Below the pieces are notes generated by a model. It saw only the letters and a list, made by a program, of their open reading frames with translations. It made no database searches and had not been told where the DNA came from. The position numbers and the translations under genes are program-made. From Clostridia bacterium (GTDB lineage Bacteria > Bacillota > Clostridia > Lachnospirales > Anaerotignaceae): 64,000 nucleotides of DNA. Below, one piece after another: positions 42,833 through 53,246 of the stretch. How positions within the stretch are numbered: the first letter of the stretch is position 1; each line of letters opens with the position of its first letter. Location of the stretch: assembly GCA_910575055.1 (NCBI GenBank), contig CAJTDC010000003.1:62001-126000 (forward strand), given 5' to 3'.

Positions 42833-42885
42833 ACAACAATGGCGTTGTGAAAGTAAAAAAGGCTTTCATTACGTCATTTTTTTTT
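42833..42885 (+). promoter_or_regulatory. ANTAR-type antitermination element in the glnN leader
   Basis: Hairpin 1: ACAAC (42833-42837), hexaloop AATGGC, GTTGT (42844-42848); the loop has A at position 1 and G at position 4, the ANTAR-recognition rule. A second small stem TGAAAG/CTTTCA follows. An alternative longer stem (42841-42853 with 42863-42875, one mismatch and two G-U pairs) is followed by T9 (42877-42885), an intrinsic terminator. Its 5' arm overlaps the 3' arm of hairpin 1, so the two are mutually exclusive. Confidence 0.7.
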
Positions 42886-42917
42886 GAATAATAACTACCT
42901 AATGGGAGGTAAATCAT

Positions 42918-45008
42918 ATGAGTGAAAAAAATAATGTACCAGAGTATTTTGGAAGTATGGTGTTTGGTGAAACAGTAATGAAAGAACGTTTACCGAAAGA
43001 TGTTTATAAATCATTAAAAAAGACCATAAAAGAAGGTACACCTTTAGACCAACATATTGCAAATGTTGTTGCAAATGCTATGAAAGATTGGGCTTTAAGT
43101 AAAGGTGCAACTCATTTTACACATTGGTTTCAACCAATGACAGGTATTACAGCAGAAAAACACGATTCTTTTATATCACCTTGTCAAGATGGTACTGTTA
43201 TTATGGAATTTTCTGGAAAAGAATTGGTAAAAGGAGAACCAGATGCTTCTTCTTTTCCATCTGGAGGATTGCGTGCTACATTTGAAGCAAGAGGATATAC
43301 TGCTTGGGACCCTACATCATATGCTTTTATAAAAGATGGAAGCCTTTGTATTCCAACTGCTTTTTGTTCTTATACAGGAGAAGTATTAGATAAAAAGACA
43401 CCTCTTTTACGTTCTATGGATACCATAAGCAATCAGGCTTGTCGTATACTAAAATTGTTTGGAAAGGAATGTAAACGTGTTACAACAACGGTAGGTTCAG
43501 AACAAGAATACTTTTTGATTGATAAAGAAGATTATAAAAAAAGAAAAGATTTGATATTTACAGGAAGAACGCTTTTTGGTGCAAAGCCACCAAAAGGACA
43601 AGAATTAGATGACCATTATTTTGGAAGCATACGCCCAAGAGTTATGGCTTTTATGAGAGAATTAGATGAAGAACTTTGGAAATTGGGTATACTTACGAAA
43701 ACAAAACATAATGAAGTAGCACCTTGTCAGCACGAAATGGCACCTATATTTACTACAACAAATATTGCCACAGATCAAAACCAACTGACAATGGAAATGA
43801 TGAAAAAAGTAGCAGACAGACACAATTTAGTATGTCTGCTTCACGAGAAACCATTTGAATATGTAAACGGTAGCGGAAAACATAACAACTGGTCACTTTC
43901 TACAAATACAGGAGAAAATTTATTAGAACCAGGCTCTACACCAAGTTCTAATGCACAGTTTTTGTTATTTTTAACGGCAGTGATAAAAGGAGTAGATGAA
44001 TTTCAGGATTTACTTAGAATTTCTGTAGCAAGTGCAGGAAATGACCATAGACTAGGAGCGAATGAAGCACCTCCAGCAATTGTATCTATGTTTGTGGGAG
44101 ATGAGTTGTCTGCAATATTGGATTCTATTGAAGCAGGAACAGATTATACAGATGCAAAAAAAACAATGATGAGTGTTGGTGTTTCTACATTGCCAAGAAT
44201 ACCAAAAGATAATACAGACAGAAACAGGACATCTCCTTTTGCTTTTACAGGAAATAAATTTGAATTTAGAATGTTAGGTTCTACATTTAATATTGCTTGT
44301 ACAAATGTTATGCTAAATACTATTGTTGCAGAAGAACTGTGTCAGTTTGCTGATGAATTGGAGAAAGCAGAAGATTTTGATACAGCATTGATGATATTGA
44401 TACAAAGAGAAATCAAGGCACATAAAAGAATTATATTTAATGGTAATGGTTATGACCAGAAATGGGTAGAAGAAGCAGAAAAAAGAGGGCTTATGAATTT
44501 AAAAACAACACCAGATGCACTCCCTCACTATACAGATGATAAAAATTTAAAATTGTTTACAAAACATAAAATTTATACAGAAATAGAAATTGCCTCCAGA
44601 AAAGAAATACTACTGGAAGAATACAGCAAAACAATAAATATTGAAGCATTGACAATGTTGGATATGCTCAAAAAAGATATTATACCAGCTTGTATTGCAT
44701 ACAATAAAAAAATAGTAGATGCGGCTATTGCCAAAAAGGAGATTGGTATTTCTGCTGATTTGGAAATAGAGCAGGCAGAACAACTATCTGAAAAAACAGC
44801 TTTGCTTTGTCAAAAACAACAAGCATTAGAAAAAGCACTAAATAATGTTCCAGATTTGGAACAGGGAGAAGCTGCTGCAAAATATTTTGGCAATGTTGTA
44901 ATAGAAAAAATGGAACAAACAAGAGCAGTTGCTGACGAATTAGAAATGATGATAGCACAAAATGATTGGCCTATGCCAACATATGGAAAAATATTATATT
45001 ATGTATAA
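42918..45008 (+). CDS. glnN: Glutamine synthetase type III
   Basis: A protein of 696 residues, the GSIII length. Motifs: [86 protein letters not shown] and [16 protein letters not shown]. It makes glutamine and is common in Bacteroides and Clostridia, often as the nitrogen-regulated enzyme. GGGAGG before the ATG. Expression is likely controlled by the leader attenuator and the ANTAR protein encoded across the divergent promoter region. Confidence 0.95.
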   Translation: MSEKNNVPEYFGSMVFGETVMKERLPKDVYKSLKKTIKEGTPLDQHIANVVANAMKDWALSKGATHFTHWFQPMTGITAEKHDSFISPCQDGTVIMEFSGKELVKGEPDASSFPSGGLRATFEARGYTAWDPTSYAFIKDGSLCIPTAFCSYTGEVLDKKTPLLRSMDTISNQACRILKLFGKECKRVTTTVGSEQEYFLIDKEDYKKRKDLIFTGRTLFGAKPPKGQELDDHYFGSIRPRVMAFMRELDEELWKLGILTKTKHNEVAPCQHEMAPIFTTTNIATDQNQLTMEMMKKVADRHNLVCLLHEKPFEYVNGSGKHNNWSLSTNTGENLLEPGSTPSSNAQFLLFLTAVIKGVDEFQDLLRISVASAGNDHRLGANEAPPAIVSMFVGDELSAILDSIEAGTDYTDAKKTMMSVGVSTLPRIPKDNTDRNRTSPFAFTGNKFEFRMLGSTFNIACTNVMLNTIVAEELCQFADELEKAEDFDTALMILIQREIKAHKRIIFNGNGYDQKWVEEAEKRGLMNLKTTPDALPHYTDDKNLKLFTKHKIYTEIEIASRKEILLEEYSKTINIEALTMLDMLKKDIIPACIAYNKKIVDAAIAKKEIGISADLEIEQAEQLSEKTALLCQKQQALEKALNNVPDLEQGEAAAKYFGNVVIEKMEQTRAVADELEMMIAQNDWPMPTYGKILYYV

Positions 45009-45041
45009 TTGTATACTCTCCTTACTATAATAAATTGTAAT

Positions 45042-45095
45042 AAAACAGAGGTTTTTGTATTTTAAAAATACAGTAAAAACTTCTGTTTTATTTTT
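45042..45095 (+). terminator. glnN terminator
   Basis: AAAACAGAGGTTTTT / AAAAACTTCTGTTTT around an AT-rich inner stem, followed by ATTTTT. Confidence 0.75.
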
Positions 45096-45179
45096 GTTGA
45101 AATTAAAAAAACACTTCTTTGTATTTGTCAATAAACTATGATATAATGTAGCCGATTGTAATATGGAGAGGATATTAAA

Positions 45180-46514
45180 ATGGAGCGAAAACAAAATGTA
45201 ATTATTAAGATAGAACAAGATAGTATTGCACAAGAATTAGGCATACAAGCAGGAGATATTTTGCTAGCTGTAAATGGACAAAGAGTACAAGATGTTTTTG
45301 ATTATAGATATTTGATACAAGAGGAATATGTGGAATTGACAATACGTACTATAGAAGGAGAAGAATATATTGCAGAAATAGAAAAAGAAGAAAGTGAAGA
45401 TATTGGTATTATATTTGAAAGTGGTTTAATGGATAATGCGAAAAGCTGTAAAAATAAATGTATATTTTGTTTTATAGACCAGCTACCAAAAGGTATGAGA
45501 GAAAGCCTTTATTTTAAAGATGATGATTCTCGTTTGTCATTTTTGCAGGGAAATTATGTCACATTAACAAATATGTTAGAAGAAGATATTAACCACATTA
45601 TATTTTATCATCTTTCTCCTATCAATGTTTCTGTGCATACAACAGATTTAGAATTGCGAAAAAAAATGCTAAAAAATCCCAATGCGGATAAAGTGCTTGA
45701 TGTTATGAAAAAATTAGCAGATGCAGGAATAGAAATGAATTTACAAGTAGTTCTTTGTAGAGGAATAAATGATGGAGCAATATTAGATAAAACAATAGAG
45801 GATTGTGTTTGTTTTTTTCCTCATGCAAAAAGTATGTCTGTTGTACCTATTGGTTTAACAAAGTATAGACAGAATTTATATACTATGATACCTTTTGATA
45901 AACAAGAAAGCAAAAAGGTCATTGCACAAGTAGAAAATTGGCAAAAAAAATTAAAACAAAAATTAGGTACTTCATTTGTATTTTTGTCAGATGAATTTTA
46001 TTTAAAAGCTGGCTGTGATTTGCCGGAGGATACTTTTTATGAAGATTTTGCACAGTATGAAAATGGTGTTGGTATGCTTTCTCTTTTGAAAGCAGAATTT
46101 GAGCAGGCACTGCAAAAATATCAATATCAACTGCCAAAACAAAAACAAAATACAATATCCATTGCAACAGGAGAAGCGGCATATGATTTGATAAAAAAAT
46201 TGTGTGATAAAGTAATAGAATATTGTCCCAAATGGAATATTTGCGTTTATAAAATACACAATGATTTTTTTGGAGATGAAATTACAGTTTCTGGACTTTT
46301 GACAGGACAAGATATTATAAAACAGTTAGAAAAAAAGGAGTTAGGAAGTTATCTTCTTTTACCTGAAAGTCTTTTACGTAATGATACCACAATGCTTTTA
46401 GATGATATAGAAATAGAGGACATTGAAAAAGCATTAAATATAGTGATTAAAATAACAAAAAATACAGGAGAAGCATTACTTTGTAATATTTTAGATTTGG
46501 AGGAAAATAAATGA
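45180..46514 (+). CDS. DUF512 radical-SAM protein with PDZ-like N-terminus
   Basis: A protein of 444 residues: a PDZ-like domain ([20 protein letters not shown], 1-75), then a CxxxCxxC cluster motif ([19 protein letters not shown], near residue 90), a radical-SAM-like barrel with NYVTLTNM and [14 protein letters not shown], and a C-terminal DUF512 domain. Widespread in Clostridia next to der; function unknown. It overlaps der by 4 nt, so translation is coupled. Confidence 0.88.
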   Translation: MERKQNVIIKIEQDSIAQELGIQAGDILLAVNGQRVQDVFDYRYLIQEEYVELTIRTIEGEEYIAEIEKEESEDIGIIFESGLMDNAKSCKNKCIFCFIDQLPKGMRESLYFKDDDSRLSFLQGNYVTLTNMLEEDINHIIFYHLSPINVSVHTTDLELRKKMLKNPNADKVLDVMKKLADAGIEMNLQVVLCRGINDGAILDKTIEDCVCFFPHAKSMSVVPIGLTKYRQNLYTMIPFDKQESKKVIAQVENWQKKLKQKLGTSFVFLSDEFYLKAGCDLPEDTFYEDFAQYENGVGMLSLLKAEFEQALQKYQYQLPKQKQNTISIATGEAAYDLIKKLCDKVIEYCPKWNICVYKIHNDFFGDEITVSGLLTGQDIIKQLEKKELGSYLLLPESLLRNDTTMLLDDIEIEDIEKALNIVIKITKNTGEALLCNILDLEENK

Positions 46515-47836
46515 GTAAACCTATTGTAGCAGTAGTAGGAAGACCAAATGTGGGAAAGTCTACACTTTTTAATCGTTTGGCAGGAGAAAGAATTTCTATT
46601 GTACAAGATACACCTGGCGTAACAAGAGATAGAATTTATGCAGATGTAGAATGGACAGGCAGAAAATTTACATTGATTGATACAGGCGGTATGGAAATTG
46701 GTGCAGAGGACGTAATATTGAAGCAAATATTGCAACAAGCAGAAATTGCCATTGAAACAGCAGATGTGATATTGTTTATTACAGATGCCAAAGCAGGTAT
46801 GACAGATGATGACAAACAAGTGGCAAATATGCTTAGAAGAACAAAAAAACCAGTTGTATTAGCTGTAAATAAAATAGATAATGTAAATAGAGATAGTATG
46901 AATATTTATGAATTTTATGAATTAGGTATAGGTGACCCGATTGCTATTTCAGCAGGACAGGCGTTAGGACTGGGGGATATGTTAGATGAAGTCATATCTT
47001 ATTTTCCAGAAAATGCCGAAGCTGAGGAGGAAGAAGAAGTAATAAAAGTAGCAATTATAGGAAAGCCAAATGTAGGAAAATCTTCTTTGATAAATAAAAT
47101 ATTAGGAGAAGATAGACTGATTGTAAGTAATATTCCTGGTACAACAAGAGATGCTATTGATACGCCTATTGAAATCGATGGACAAAAATATGTTTTTATT
47201 GATACAGCAGGTATGAGAAGAAAAAGTAAAATAAAAGAAGAAATCGAACGATTTAGCATTATTAGAGCAGTTACAGCAGTGGAAAGATGTGATGTAGCAA
47301 TATTGGTGATTGATGCCAACGAAGGTATTACAGACCAAGATACTAAAATTGCAGGTATTGCACACGAGAGAGGACGTGCAGCCATTGTTGCAGTAAATAA
47401 ATGGGACGCTATTGAAAAAAATGATAAAACAATGAACCAATATTTAAAAGATATTGGTAATGAACTTGCATATATGCCTTATGCACCAAAAGTATTTATA
47501 TCTGCTTTGACAGGACAAAGAATTACAAGAATGTTAGAATTGATACAAACGGTGTATCAAAATCACGCTTTACGTATTAGTACAGGTGTTTTAAATGATG
47601 TTTTGATAGAAGCAACTGCAATGCAACAGCCTCCAGCAGACAAAGGAAGACAATTAAAGCTATATTATATGACACAAGTTTCTATTAAGCCTCCTACATT
47701 TGTAATATTTGTAAATGATAGAGAGTTATTTCATTTTTCATACAAAAGATATATTGAAAATCAACTTAGGGAAGCATTTGGATTTGTAGGCACACCAGTG
47801 CATTTTATTATAAGAGAAAAGGGAAAAGAAATTTAA
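46511..47836 (+). CDS. der: Ribosome-assembly GTPase Der (EngA)
   Basis: A protein of 441 residues with two tandem GTPase domains: GRPNVGKS (8-15) with DTPGVTRD and DTGGME, and GKPNVGKS (near 183) with IPGTTRDAI and DTAGMR, followed by a KH-like C-terminal domain. It acts in 50S subunit maturation. It overlaps the DUF512 gene and precedes plsY by 13 nt, a common clostridial cluster. Confidence 0.97.
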   Translation: MSKPIVAVVGRPNVGKSTLFNRLAGERISIVQDTPGVTRDRIYADVEWTGRKFTLIDTGGMEIGAEDVILKQILQQAEIAIETADVILFITDAKAGMTDDDKQVANMLRRTKKPVVLAVNKIDNVNRDSMNIYEFYELGIGDPIAISAGQALGLGDMLDEVISYFPENAEAEEEEEVIKVAIIGKPNVGKSSLINKILGEDRLIVSNIPGTTRDAIDTPIEIDGQKYVFIDTAGMRRKSKIKEEIERFSIIRAVTAVERCDVAILVIDANEGITDQDTKIAGIAHERGRAAIVAVNKWDAIEKNDKTMNQYLKDIGNELAYMPYAPKVFISALTGQRITRMLELIQTVYQNHALRISTGVLNDVLIEATAMQQPPADKGRQLKLYYMTQVSIKPPTFVIFVNDRELFHFSYKRYIENQLREAFGFVGTPVHFIIREKGKEI

Positions 47837-47849
47837 AGGGGATAGAAAT

Positions 47850-48467
47850 ATGTTTCGCTTTATCTGTTTATTGTTGGGGTATGGTATTGGTTGTTTGCAG
47901 TCTGCTTATTTAGTGGGTAGAATTGCAGGACACGTGGATTTGAGACAATATGGTAGTGGTAATTTAGGTACAACAAATGCTTTGAGAGTATTAGGAAAAA
48001 AAGCAGGTGCTATTACATTTGTTTGTGATATTTTAAAATCTGTAATAGGTTTTTTATTGTGCAAAATGCTTTTTAAAGATGTACCATTAGCTGGACTTTA
48101 TGGTTGTGTTGGTGTCATATTAGGACACGATTTCCCTTTTTATTTAGGATTTAAAGGTGGAAAGGGCATTGCTTGTATGATAGGACTTGTATTATGTTTA
48201 AGTGTCACAACATGGTATTTGCCTGCTTTTGCATTTGGAATAGGTATTATTTGTATTGCTGCTACAAAATATGTTTCGTTAGGGTCTATGTCGTTTGCTG
48301 TAATGATACCTATTGTACTGTATAGAGTAGGATTTTCATTAGAAGGTACTTTGATTGCAACTTGTTTAGCGATATTAGCTTTATATCAGCATAGAGCAAA
48401 TATAGGTAGACTTTTGGCAGGGAATGAGAACAAATTAGGTATAAAAAGAATAGAAAAAAATATTTAA
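47850..48467 (+). CDS. plsY: Acyl-phosphate:glycerol-3-phosphate acyltransferase PlsY
   Basis: A protein of 205 residues with five membrane helices. Conserved loops: YGSGNLGTTNALRVLGKKAG, GHDFPFYLGFKGGKGIA and HRANIGRLLAGNENK. It adds the first acyl chain to glycerol-3-phosphate in phospholipid synthesis. It lies between der and gpsA, so substrate supply and use are co-encoded. Confidence 0.95.
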   Translation: MFRFICLLLGYGIGCLQSAYLVGRIAGHVDLRQYGSGNLGTTNALRVLGKKAGAITFVCDILKSVIGFLLCKMLFKDVPLAGLYGCVGVILGHDFPFYLGFKGGKGIACMIGLVLCLSVTTWYLPAFAFGIGIICIAATKYVSLGSMSFAVMIPIVLYRVGFSLEGTLIATCLAILALYQHRANIGRLLAGNENKLGIKRIEKNI

Positions 48468-48480
48468 AGGAGGGTATTTT

Positions 48481-49470
48481 ATGAAAAAAATTGCTGTAAT
48501 TGGTGCAGGAAGTTGGGGAACTGCATTAGCTGTTATGTTAGAACAAGATGGTCACGATGTTACTATGTGGGCAAGAAATGAAAAAGCTGTAGAAGATATG
48601 AAAAAAACAAGACAAAATAAACAGTATTTGCCTGGCGTGATATTAGGAGAAAATATTGATGTTACTTGTGATGCAGAAAAAGCAATTAAATCAAAAGAAA
48701 TTATAATTTCTGCAGTACCTTCTCGTGCAGTAAGAGAAACTATGACAAACTTTGCAGATTTATTTCAAAAAGAGGCAATTATTGTAAATGTAGCGAAAGG
48801 ATTAGAAAAGGACAGCTTATTAAGATTATCCCAAGTAATAAAACAATGTGTACCTCATTGTCATCCGTGTGTATTGTCTGGTCCAAGCCACGCAGAAGAA
48901 GTAGGAAGATGTATTCCTACAGCTTGTGTCATTGCAACAGAAGAAAATGATATTGCAAAAATGATACAAAAAGAATTTATGAACCCTAATTTTAGACTAT
49001 ATACTAATAATGATGTGATAGGAGTAGAAATTGGTGCAGCATTAAAAAATATTATTGCATTAGCAGCAGGTATGTCTGATGGTCTTGGTTTTGGAGATAA
49101 TACCAAAGCAGCACTGATGACAAGGGGTATGACAGAAATGTCAAGATTGGGTATTGCTATGGGAGGAAAAGCAGAAACATTTGCAGGACTTTCTGGTATT
49201 GGGGACTTGATTGTAACTTGTACTAGTATGCATTCCAGAAACAGACGTGCTGGTATATTGTTGGGAAAAGGGAAATCTCTTTCTGCAACATTAGCAGAAG
49301 TAAAAATGGTAGTAGAAGGTATCAATACTGTGCAGGCAGCGTGTGAATTGGCAAAAAAATATCACGTTTCTATGCCTATTACAGAAGAAATCAATCAAGT
49401 TCTTTTTTATAATAAAAATGTAAGAGAAGCTGTTTTGCAGCTTATGACAAGAGATGGAAAAGCAGAATAA
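48481..49470 (+). CDS. gpsA: NAD(P)H-dependent glycerol-3-phosphate dehydrogenase
   Basis: A protein of 329 residues. The nucleotide loop is IGAGSWGTALAVML; also NVAKGLEKDSL, VLSGPSHAEEV, the catalytic lysine in GAALKNIIALAAG, and GLSGIGDLIVTCTS. It makes glycerol-3-phosphate from dihydroxyacetone phosphate for PlsY. It is the last gene of the DUF512-der-plsY-gpsA run. AGGAGG before the ATG. Confidence 0.97.
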   Translation: MKKIAVIGAGSWGTALAVMLEQDGHDVTMWARNEKAVEDMKKTRQNKQYLPGVILGENIDVTCDAEKAIKSKEIIISAVPSRAVRETMTNFADLFQKEAIIVNVAKGLEKDSLLRLSQVIKQCVPHCHPCVLSGPSHAEEVGRCIPTACVIATEENDIAKMIQKEFMNPNFRLYTNNDVIGVEIGAALKNIIALAAGMSDGLGFGDNTKAALMTRGMTEMSRLGIAMGGKAETFAGLSGIGDLIVTCTSMHSRNRRAGILLGKGKSLSATLAEVKMVVEGINTVQAACELAKKYHVSMPITEEINQVLFYNKNVREAVLQLMTRDGKAE

Positions 49471-49480
49471 TTATGTAGTG

Positions 49481-49512
49481 AAAAAGGAGTTATTATTGTA
49501 TAACTCCTTTTT
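49481..49512. terminator. Bidirectional terminator
   Basis: AAAAAGGAGTTA / TAACTCCTTTTT between convergent gpsA and the DUF815 gene. Confidence 0.85.
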
Positions 49513-49526
49513 ATAATGATGTTTTA

Positions 49527-50750
49527 TTACTCCATAGCCATTTCAGATACCTGCAATTTAATAAACTGTCTTGCAGTTCTGGGAGAACGACCTCCCCTTG
49601 TAAGAGCAAAACGTTCTGCTAACATATGTAGTTCTTTTTGTTCTAAATCAATACCATATTCTTCTGCAAGACTATCCACAATATCAAGATATTCTTCTTT
49701 ATCAGGTACAGAAAATGTGATTTCTAAACCAAATCTGTCTGAAAGAGAAGCAGCTGTTTCCATAGTATCTCTCAAATGAATTTCATTGTCTGTCATACGT
49801 TCTGACATAGTTTCTCTTACTAAATGACGACGGTTAGAAGTAGCATAAATTAAAATATTGTCTGGTTTGCCTGCAACACCACCTTCAATAAATGCTTTTA
49901 ATGTTGTAAATGTTTCGTCTTCTTGCCTGAATGTTAAATCATCTAAAAATAATATAAATTTAAAAGGACTTGCTGCTGCAGTTTCACATATTTTAGGGAA
50001 ATATTTCAACTGTGCCATAGAAAGGTCAATAATTTTTAGACCTTGTGAAGCATATTCATTTACAACTGCTTTTACTGTAGAGGATTTTCCAGTTCCTTTG
50101 TCACCATATAATAATATATGGTTTGCTAATTTGCCTTGTAAAAAAGAAAGTGTATTTGACAATATTGCTCTTTTTTGTCTTTCATATCCCTTTAAATCGG
50201 AAAGACGTATACTGTCTGATTGAGGTAAAGCAATAATTTCTCCTTTTTCTACTGTAAAAGCAGTTCCTCTAGCAAAATAACCATACCCTTTTTGTTTATA
50301 AAGTTGATAAAGAGAAGTAATATCTTTTACAGGAAGCTGTGCAGAATTAGGAAAGCGTGGTAATGTATGTAAAAAAGCACTTTCTTTAGGAAATGTTTTG
50401 ACAGCTTGTTCAATAAGCATATCTCCTGTAATAGAAGAAACCGTTTCTAATACCTGCATATCAAATGATACAGAGGATTTTATGTGTTCTGGTATTTCCT
50501 CAAAAGACTTTTTACAACTTAAATCTGCAAATATGTTGTCATCATATACCAGTTCCTCATAAAATAAACGAGATAAATCTTTATGTTCAAATATATAACC
50601 ACATAATTCTCCATAAGCACGACAAAAGTCTTGTGCTGTTTTAGAATAACTTTCCATAACATCATAAGTTAATTGAAATATAGGTGCTTCTGCTATATGA
50701 CGCAATGTTGTCAAAGAGCAAGAAGCAAGTAAAAAATGTTTAATTTCCAT
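49527..50750 (-). CDS. DUF815-family AAA ATPase
   Basis: A protein of 407 residues. The N-terminal region (1-180) is helical and unassigned. The C-terminal AAA domain has Walker A YGDKGTGKSSTVKAV near residue 215, Walker B FILFLDDLTF, a sensor region IYATSNRRHLVRE and a sensor-2-like GRSPRTARQF. The family's role is unknown. It shares strand with the DnaC-like and DnaD-like genes upstream, but no link is proven. Confidence 0.85.
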   Translation of the reverse strand: MEIKHFLLASCSLTTLRHIAEAPIFQLTYDVMESYSKTAQDFCRAYGELCGYIFEHKDLSRLFYEELVYDDNIFADLSCKKSFEEIPEHIKSSVSFDMQVLETVSSITGDMLIEQAVKTFPKESAFLHTLPRFPNSAQLPVKDITSLYQLYKQKGYGYFARGTAFTVEKGEIIALPQSDSIRLSDLKGYERQKRAILSNTLSFLQGKLANHILLYGDKGTGKSSTVKAVVNEYASQGLKIIDLSMAQLKYFPKICETAAASPFKFILFLDDLTFRQEDETFTTLKAFIEGGVAGKPDNILIYATSNRRHLVRETMSERMTDNEIHLRDTMETAASLSDRFGLEITFSVPDKEEYLDIVDSLAEEYGIDLEQKELHMLAERFALTRGGRSPRTARQFIKLQVSEMAME

Positions 50751-50773
50751 AGAAAAACTCCTTTTCTTTTGAT

Positions 50774-51772
50774 TTATATACTGTTTTCTTGATTTTTTTT
50801 ACGAATGTCATCTCCAAAAAATTTTAACATAATATAAGTGCCAGCAATACGAGAAACAAGTCTATCAGAATATTGATTGATTAATTCATCTGGTGATAAA
50901 TTGGTAGAAATGATAACAGATTTTTTTGTTAACATTCTGCTATTAATAATATGAAATAGTTTAGCACTAGAAAGTATGGTACTAAATTCTGTACCTAAAT
51001 CATCTATTATCAATAAATCTACTGTAAGCAAATCTTCCATAATATCTTCTTTTTCTTCTTGATTGTTATTGTCAAACTGCTGTTTTTCAATCATATCAAA
51101 AAGTTGTCCTGCTGTCATATAAAGTACAATATAACCTTTGTCCAATAATTCCTTTGCAATACAATTACATAAAAATGTTTTGCCTAATCCTGTTTCACCA
51201 TATAAAAATAGATTTTGAAATGTAGTACCAAAATTATAACAAAAATCCATACATCTTCCATAAATTTTTTTAATATTGTCATTAGGTGACCAGCCTTCGT
51301 GCTCATTGATTTCTTCACTATAATATCTAAAATCAAATGTATCAAAATTTTCTTGTTTTACGATTTCTTTGATATTAGATTGGTCATATGCTAAATCAAT
51401 TAATTTTTGTTTCATACAATGACAAGGCACATTATCAATATAGCCTGTATCTTTGCAGTCATTACAAATATAATTGATTTCAAGTGCCTTTTCTGAAAAT
51501 CCTAATTCATTAAGAAGTTGCTTTTTTTCTTCTTTTAATTTTGAAACAGCTTTTTTTAATTTTTTTAAAAGTAATTGTGTGTCTTTTGGTTTTTGTAGTA
51601 CCATACGAGCAATACGAACACCTACTAAAGCAATTTCATTTTCTATTTCTTCTACACGAGGACAAGCAGCATAAATTTCATTTCTATTTTTTTGTAGTTG
51701 ATGTTGATTTTTTGTTTGTATTTGTTCATATTGACGCAATACCATTTTATATAATTTTTGTTTTTTAGACAC
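50774..51772 (-). CDS. DnaC/DnaI-like helicase-loader ATPase
   Basis: A protein of 332 residues. The N-terminal helical part has cysteines in YICNDCKDTG and CHCMKQ (near 100-120), a DnaI-type zinc site. The C-terminal AAA domain has Walker A LYGETGLGKTFLCN and Walker B LLIIDDLGTE. It would load the replicative helicase. It lies 18 nt downstream of the DnaD-like gene, a typical Gram-positive primosome pairing. Confidence 0.88.
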   Translation of the reverse strand: MSKKQKLYKMVLRQYEQIQTKNQHQLQKNRNEIYAACPRVEEIENEIALVGVRIARMVLQKPKDTQLLLKKLKKAVSKLKEEKKQLLNELGFSEKALEINYICNDCKDTGYIDNVPCHCMKQKLIDLAYDQSNIKEIVKQENFDTFDFRYYSEEINEHEGWSPNDNIKKIYGRCMDFCYNFGTTFQNLFLYGETGLGKTFLCNCIAKELLDKGYIVLYMTAGQLFDMIEKQQFDNNNQEEKEDIMEDLLTVDLLIIDDLGTEFSTILSSAKLFHIINSRMLTKKSVIISTNLSPDELINQYSDRLVSRIAGTYIMLKFFGDDIRKKNQENSI

Positions 51773-51790
51773 TATACATCAACCTTTCTT

Positions 51791-52834
51791 TTAACTCTTT
51801 TTTAAGCGTTCTCTTGCTAATCTTTCTAATTCTTCAAAATCCCATTCTCTCTGCTTGTAGTTTACAAATCTATTTTGTTTTACAGAAGTATTTTTACATT
51901 GTTTAGAATGTGTTGTTTTTGATTTTATATTTTGATTTTGTTTTTTAGAAGATTGAAAATTTTTGTCTGAAATTTCGACATCTTCTATTGTTTTTATATT
52001 TTTATCGTACCAATCTTTTAATATAGTGTCAGCATATTTAAACATATTACCATTTCCAGATGTTTGCAATATTGTTTTTTCACAGGCGGTTAATATCATT
52101 TCCATAGTAAAGTGATATTCTGATGTCCATTTTTTAATATATTTTTCTTCTGCTGGAATAATCATACGACCATTAATTCCTAATGCTTTCATAATTTGTT
52201 TATAACCACTTTGATGCAAATTAATGTATTGTGTTGCTTTATCTAGTGTTGTAATACCCTCATTCGACCAACCTATTGCTACTTTTTCAATATAGCGTAA
52301 ATCGTAATGGTTGCTTTCTGTACAATATGTAAAAAGTAGTTCTATTACTTCTAATGGAAGTTTTAGCCATTCGTGAAACCCTATTATTGTATTCATATCT
52401 GTATAAGATAACGTTCTTGCTAAGTGCTTTTCTGCTAAAGAAAAGAGTTTTTGTGCTGTAGAGCTATTTTTGCCTATTGCTATCATTTCTTCTTGTGTAT
52501 ATTGAGGTGGTGTACTATAAGTATTTTTTTGTATTGTTGTTTTTTGTTCTTTTTTTGATTTTACTGGCAAAAAATGAACTGTATAGTCTTCTAGTAATTC
52601 CACAATACCTTGTGTTTGCCAATATCTCCAGCTTTTTATAACATCGCTTTCTAATATATCAAGAGCCTCAGCAATAGATTGATTTGTTAAAGAAGTATCT
52701 CCATTTGAAATATGACAATAAGCATATAAATATACCATAACAAAAGAAGGCTGAGCTTTTGGCATATATTCCTCTATAAAAACATTTGAAATTTGTGTTG
52801 TTTGAAATTCTGAAAGTTCTATTGAAAAAGCCAT
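51791..52834 (-). CDS. DnaD-domain replication initiation protein
   Basis: A protein of 347 residues with an N-terminal winged-helix region (TTQISNVFIEEYMPKAQPSF, SLTNQSIAEALDILESDVI) and two DnaD-like helical repeats (about 120-205 and 215-290, including LPLEVIELLFTYCTESN and WYDKNIKTIEDV). The tail is Lys/Gln-rich. DnaD/DnaB proteins remodel origin DNA and recruit the helicase loader, here the next gene. The ATG at 52834 is favoured by GGGG spacing over one five codons upstream. Confidence 0.85.
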   Translation of the reverse strand: MAFSIELSEFQTTQISNVFIEEYMPKAQPSFVMVYLYAYCHISNGDTSLTNQSIAEALDILESDVIKSWRYWQTQGIVELLEDYTVHFLPVKSKKEQKTTIQKNTYSTPPQYTQEEMIAIGKNSSTAQKLFSLAEKHLARTLSYTDMNTIIGFHEWLKLPLEVIELLFTYCTESNHYDLRYIEKVAIGWSNEGITTLDKATQYINLHQSGYKQIMKALGINGRMIIPAEEKYIKKWTSEYHFTMEMILTACEKTILQTSGNGNMFKYADTILKDWYDKNIKTIEDVEISDKNFQSSKKQNQNIKSKTTHSKQCKNTSVKQNRFVNYKQREWDFEELERLARERLKKS

Positions 52835-52907
52835 TGTCTTATACCCCATTCTCTAATCACAATTATCGATATGGTAGTATATCATATTTTTTTCAAAAAT
52901 AAAAGAG

Positions 52908-52963
52908 TTTGAAAATGTTTTCAAAAAAGGGCAGGCACATATCATAAATATTTATCGTATACT
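52908..52963 (+). promoter_or_regulatory. Probable feoAB promoter region with palindrome
   Basis: A palindrome TTTGAAAA-tg-TTTTCAAA (52908-52925) lies upstream of a TATACT -10 (52958-52963); the -35 is weak. It is not a classical Fur box, so the regulator is unknown. Confidence 0.35.
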
Positions 52964-52997
52964 AAAAACAGTAGTAATTGGAAGGAAGGAATATACG

Positions 52998-53246
52998 ATG
53001 CAGACATTGCAAAATAGTGCTAATGAAATACCTTGTTGTATTATAGAAATGAAAGCAGAAGGACAACAAAAACTGCGTCTTTATGATATGGGATTTTATA
53101 TAGGGAGTATTGTAACACCTCTGTATGAATGTTGGGGAGGAGGAACAAAAGTTTATGAAGTGAAACAAACATTAATTGCACTTAGAAAAAAAGATGCAGA
53201 AAATATATGGGTAAGGGAGTTGAGAGAATATGGTCAAAAAGGATAA
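52998..53246 (+). CDS. feoA: FeoA-family protein
   Basis: A protein of 82 residues with an SH3-like fold: KLRLYDMGFYIGSIVTPLYE and TKVYEVKQTLIALRKKDAEN. FeoA supports FeoB ferrous iron uptake. AAGGAAGG before the ATG. It overlaps feoB by 17 nt, so the two are co-translated. Confidence 0.88.
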   Translation: MQTLQNSANEIPCCIIEMKAEGQQKLRLYDMGFYIGSIVTPLYECWGGGTKVYEVKQTLIALRKKDAENIWVRELREYGQKG

